DNA from: ZC4RG30 sp040508085
GTDB lineage: Bacteria > Pseudomonadota > Gammaproteobacteria > Steroidobacterales > Steroidobacteraceae
Reading direction: 5' to 3'
Length of the DNA: 26,822 nt
Assembly: GCA_040508085.1 (NCBI GenBank)
Contig: JBEVNO010000104.1
Span: 1-26,822 of the forward strand
A model generated the notes under the pieces. The model worked only from the letters and a program-made list of their open reading frames with translations. It did no database searches and was not told the DNA's origin. Made by a program: the position numbers and the translations under genes. This document shows positions 25,087 to 26,822 of this stretch, piece after piece (position 1 is the first letter of the stretch; the number at the start of each line of letters is the position of its first letter).

Positions 25087-25860
25087 ATGTTCCGCGTCGT
25101 CATTCCGGCCCGCTTCGGCTCCACACGTTTGCCGGGCAAACCGCTGATGCGCATAGGCCCCAAGCCCATGCTGCAGTGGGTGCATGAGGCCGCGCTGGCA
25201 TCAGGCGCGGCGGAAGTCATCATCGCCACCGATGATGACCGGGTGTTCGAGGCATCAAAGGCCTTCGGCGCGCGCGTGCTGCTGACCTCGCTCACGCACA
25301 TCTCCGGCACCGATCGCATTGCTGAAGTGGCGCTCGCCGCTGGCTGGGACGAAGACGACATCGTGGTGAACCTGCAGGGCGACGAGCCACTGATGCCGCC
25401 GGAGCTGGTACGGCAGGTCGCCGAACTATTGCTGAAGAACGAAACCGCGGCCGTAGCCACCCTCGCCACGCGCCTGGGCAGCGTCTCGGCGCTGATGGAT
25501 CCGAATACCGTCAAGGTGGTCACCGACGTGCGCGGCCGGGCACTTTATTTCAGCCGCGCGCCCATTCCATGGGGTCGCGACACCGCGCCGGCCGGCATCG
25601 TGAGCCAGCGCAGCGTCAACGGTGCCCGCCGGCATATCGGGCTCTATGCCTACCGGGTCGCGGCCCTGCGCCGCCTGTCGATGCTGCCGCCCAGCGTACT
25701 GGAGCAGCTGGAGAAGCTGGAACAGCTGCGGGCCCTGGAGAACGGCCTGGAGATCCGCGTCGCTGATGCCGTGGCCCAGCCCGGCCCCGACGTGAACAGT
25801 CCCGAAGACCTGGCACGCGTGACGCTGCTGATGGGCCAGCAGCTGGAGCAGGCCCCATGA
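25087..25860 (+). CDS. kdsB: 3-deoxy-manno-octulosonate cytidylyltransferase KdsB
   Basis: Activates Kdo with CTP to CMP-Kdo for transfer to lipid IVA, linking directly to the upstream LpxK step. It has 257 residues (E. coli 248). FRVVIPARFGSTRLPGKPL is the nucleotide-binding N-terminus. ATDDDRV, SGTDRIAEV, NLQGDEPLMPP and YFSRAPIPWGRD are family signatures, and ARRHIGLYAYR and EQLEKLEQLRALENG near the end are also typical. The stop overlaps the ATG of the DUF2721 gene (ATGA). Confidence 0.97.
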   Translation: MFRVVIPARFGSTRLPGKPLMRIGPKPMLQWVHEAALASGAAEVIIATDDDRVFEASKAFGARVLLTSLTHISGTDRIAEVALAAGWDEDDIVVNLQGDEPLMPPELVRQVAELLLKNETAAVATLATRLGSVSALMDPNTVKVVTDVRGRALYFSRAPIPWGRDTAPAGIVSQRSVNGARRHIGLYAYRVAALRRLSMLPPSVLEQLEKLEQLRALENGLEIRVADAVAQPGPDVNSPEDLARVTLLMGQQLEQAP

Positions 25861-26342
25861 ATGTGCCGGGTCTGGATTTCTCGCAGCTGGCCGTCACGGA
25901 TGTCACGCACGCCATGCAGCTGGCCCTCGGCCCGGTGTTCCTGCTCAACGGCGTGGGGGTGCTGCTCGCGATGCTCACCTCGCGGCTATCGCGCATCGTG
26001 GACCGGGCACGCATGCTGGAGATGCGGCTGCCACGGGCGGGCGAGGACGAGTCGCGCGAAATCCACGATTACATTGCCACCACCAGCCGCCGCGCCCGCC
26101 TGATCAACCGCGCCATCACGCTGGGTACCGTCGCCGCGCTGCTGGTGGCCACGGTGGTCGCCGTGCTGTTCGCCACTGCCTTCGTGACCTTTCCGATTGG
26201 CCCGGTGGTGGCGGTGCTGTTCGTCATCTGCATGGGCTCGCTGGTGGGATCGCTGTGGTGCTTCCTGCTCGAAGTGCGCATCGCCACATACTCCCTGCGC
26301 TTCGCGAGCGCGCCGACCAAAGTCAGGGATACCCTTAGGTAG
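25857..26342 (+). CDS. DUF2721 membrane protein
   Basis: A 161-residue protein of the DUF2721 family, function unknown. The first membrane helix, LGPVFLLNGVGVLLAMLTSRL, is followed by RIVDRARMLE and a charged loop (EDESREIHDYIATTSRRARLINRAI). Two further helices lie near LGTVAALLVATVVAVLFATAFV and PVVAVLFVICMGSLVGSLWCFLLEV. The R-I-V-D-R-A-R segment after TM1 is typical of the family. It is coupled to kdsB by overlap and is the last gene of the run. No terminator with a T-run follows it. Confidence 0.88.
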   Translation: MNVPGLDFSQLAVTDVTHAMQLALGPVFLLNGVGVLLAMLTSRLSRIVDRARMLEMRLPRAGEDESREIHDYIATTSRRARLINRAITLGTVAALLVATVVAVLFATAFVTFPIGPVVAVLFVICMGSLVGSLWCFLLEVRIATYSLRFASAPTKVRDTLR

Positions 26343-26454
26343 CCCGCGCAACCGTGGTGCAACGCGCTCTGAACTGGGGCGCACCAACAGTCGGTTTATG
26401 CCTCTTGGCCAGAGTGTGACGCAATCCTCATGATGGCACGCGCCTTGCTTTGGT
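26343..26454. other. Gap between the DUF2721 and MarR-family genes
   Basis: About 112 nt without a supported gene. I found no intrinsic terminator and no convincing promoter. A competing short open frame starting at 26430 overlaps the regulator in another frame and has no domain character. Confidence 0.5.
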
Positions 26455-26822
26455 ATGGCCATGACCTCAGAAGCACTGCTCCATACAGAAGTCACGGGTT
26501 CCCTCGGGAATTCCGTATCCCTGCCGGATCTTCCGGCGCCTTCCGTCGTCGACCTGGGCCTGCTCAGCCGGTCGCTGGCGTTCCATGTGCGCAAGGCCCA
26601 GCTGGCCCTGCAGCGCCGCGGACTGCGCAACATATCTGCGCTGCACGTCGGCCCTGCGGAGTTCGGCACGCTGGTGCTGTGCGAACAGAACCCCGGCATG
26701 GCGCAGTTCCAGATCGCCGCAGCGCTCGATATCGACAAGGCCAGTGTGGTGGCCGTCGTCGATCGCCTCGAGGAGCTGGGCTGGTTGCTGCGCCGTCACA
26801 GCAACCATGACCGTCGCCGTTA
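26455..26822 (+). CDS. MarR-family transcriptional regulator, 3' end outside window
   Basis: My own translation of this frame gives 122 residues with no stop before the window ends. A leader of ~35 residues precedes LGLLSRSLAFHVRKAQLALQRRG, the first dimerisation helix. The winged-helix core follows: LHVGPAEFGTLVLCEQNPGM (helices before the wing), QFQIAAALDIDKASVVAVVDRLEELGWLLR (recognition helix region), and RRHSNHDRRR, which matches the wing motif D-R-R. This is the classic MarR pattern. An in-frame TGA at 26431 limits the start to ATG 26455 or ATG 26461. Neither has a clear ribosome site. The target and ligand cannot be deduced because the downstream neighbours are not visible. Confidence 0.88.
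   Translation, partial: MAMTSEALLHTEVTGSLGNSVSLPDLPAPSVVDLGLLSRSLAFHVRKAQLALQRRGLRNISALHVGPAEFGTLVLCEQNPGMAQFQIAAALDIDKASVVAVVDRLEELGWLLRRHSNHDRRR

Noticed and set aside
26343..26454. A sigma70 promoter (TTGGCC, 17 nt, TCATGA) for the MarR gene
   Set aside because: The -10 matches consensus at only one position, which is not enough to support a call.
26430..26810. A 126-codon open frame near the right end
   Set aside because: It is in a different frame from the MarR-type winged-helix protein, which matches a known family over its whole visible length.

Overview
The window is a gene-dense, roughly two-thirds GC stretch of a bacterial chromosome. Gene content and order point to a gammaproteobacterium: lepA-lepB-rnc-era-recO-pdxJ, a CsiV-like gene beside mfd, lolCED, and comEC-exbB-exbD-msbA-lpxK-ycaR-kdsB. 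The tandem permease genes ahead of lolD, the DUF6152 protein and the PolB-type exonuclease suggest a lineage outside the enterics, perhaps Nevskiales/Steroidobacterales. That placement is inference, since no rRNA or marker tree is available. I saw no tRNA, rRNA, insertion sequence, CRISPR array or clear repeat family.

Layout. (1) 1-8792, plus strand: a tightly packed housekeeping run of lepA (5' end outside the window), lepB, a DUF4845 gene, rnc, era, recO, pdxJ, a PolB-like 3'-5' exonuclease, rlmD and nagZ. Most junctions are under 20 nt or overlap. It covers translation and ribosome maturation, protein export, RNA processing, recombination, vitamin B6 synthesis and cell-wall recycling. (2) 8824-10972, plus strand: a small accessory patch holding a LOV-like PAS/GGDEF protein whose diagnostic residues in both domains are replaced, a secreted DUF6152 protein, and a lipoprotein gene that overlaps it. 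(3) 10975-15317, minus strand: a small exported protein, mfd, and a CsiV-like exported protein. (4) 15433-18607, plus strand: lolC-lolE-lolD, the lipoprotein release machine. (5) 18609-19142, minus strand: a DUF2062 membrane protein. (6) 19188-26342, plus strand: comEC, exbB, exbD, msbA, lpxK, a Trm112-like gene, kdsB and a DUF2721 gene, mainly an envelope/LPS run. (7) 26455 to the end: the start of a MarR-family regulator, cut by the window edge.

The genes cooperate mostly in envelope biogenesis: LepB for signal cleavage, LolCDE for lipoproteins, MsbA/LpxK/KdsB for lipid A-Kdo, and NagZ for muropeptide recycling. No obviously new multi-gene system is visible. The best leads are three proteins with altered key motifs or possible metal sites: the LOV/GGDEF protein, a ComEC whose C-terminal metallo-beta-lactamase-like domain lacks its metal ligands, and a DUF6152 protein predicted to mature with an N-terminal His-His. 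There is also a divergent promoter region that may give leaderless transcripts. Residue numbers come from hand counting and should be treated as accurate to about one or two positions.
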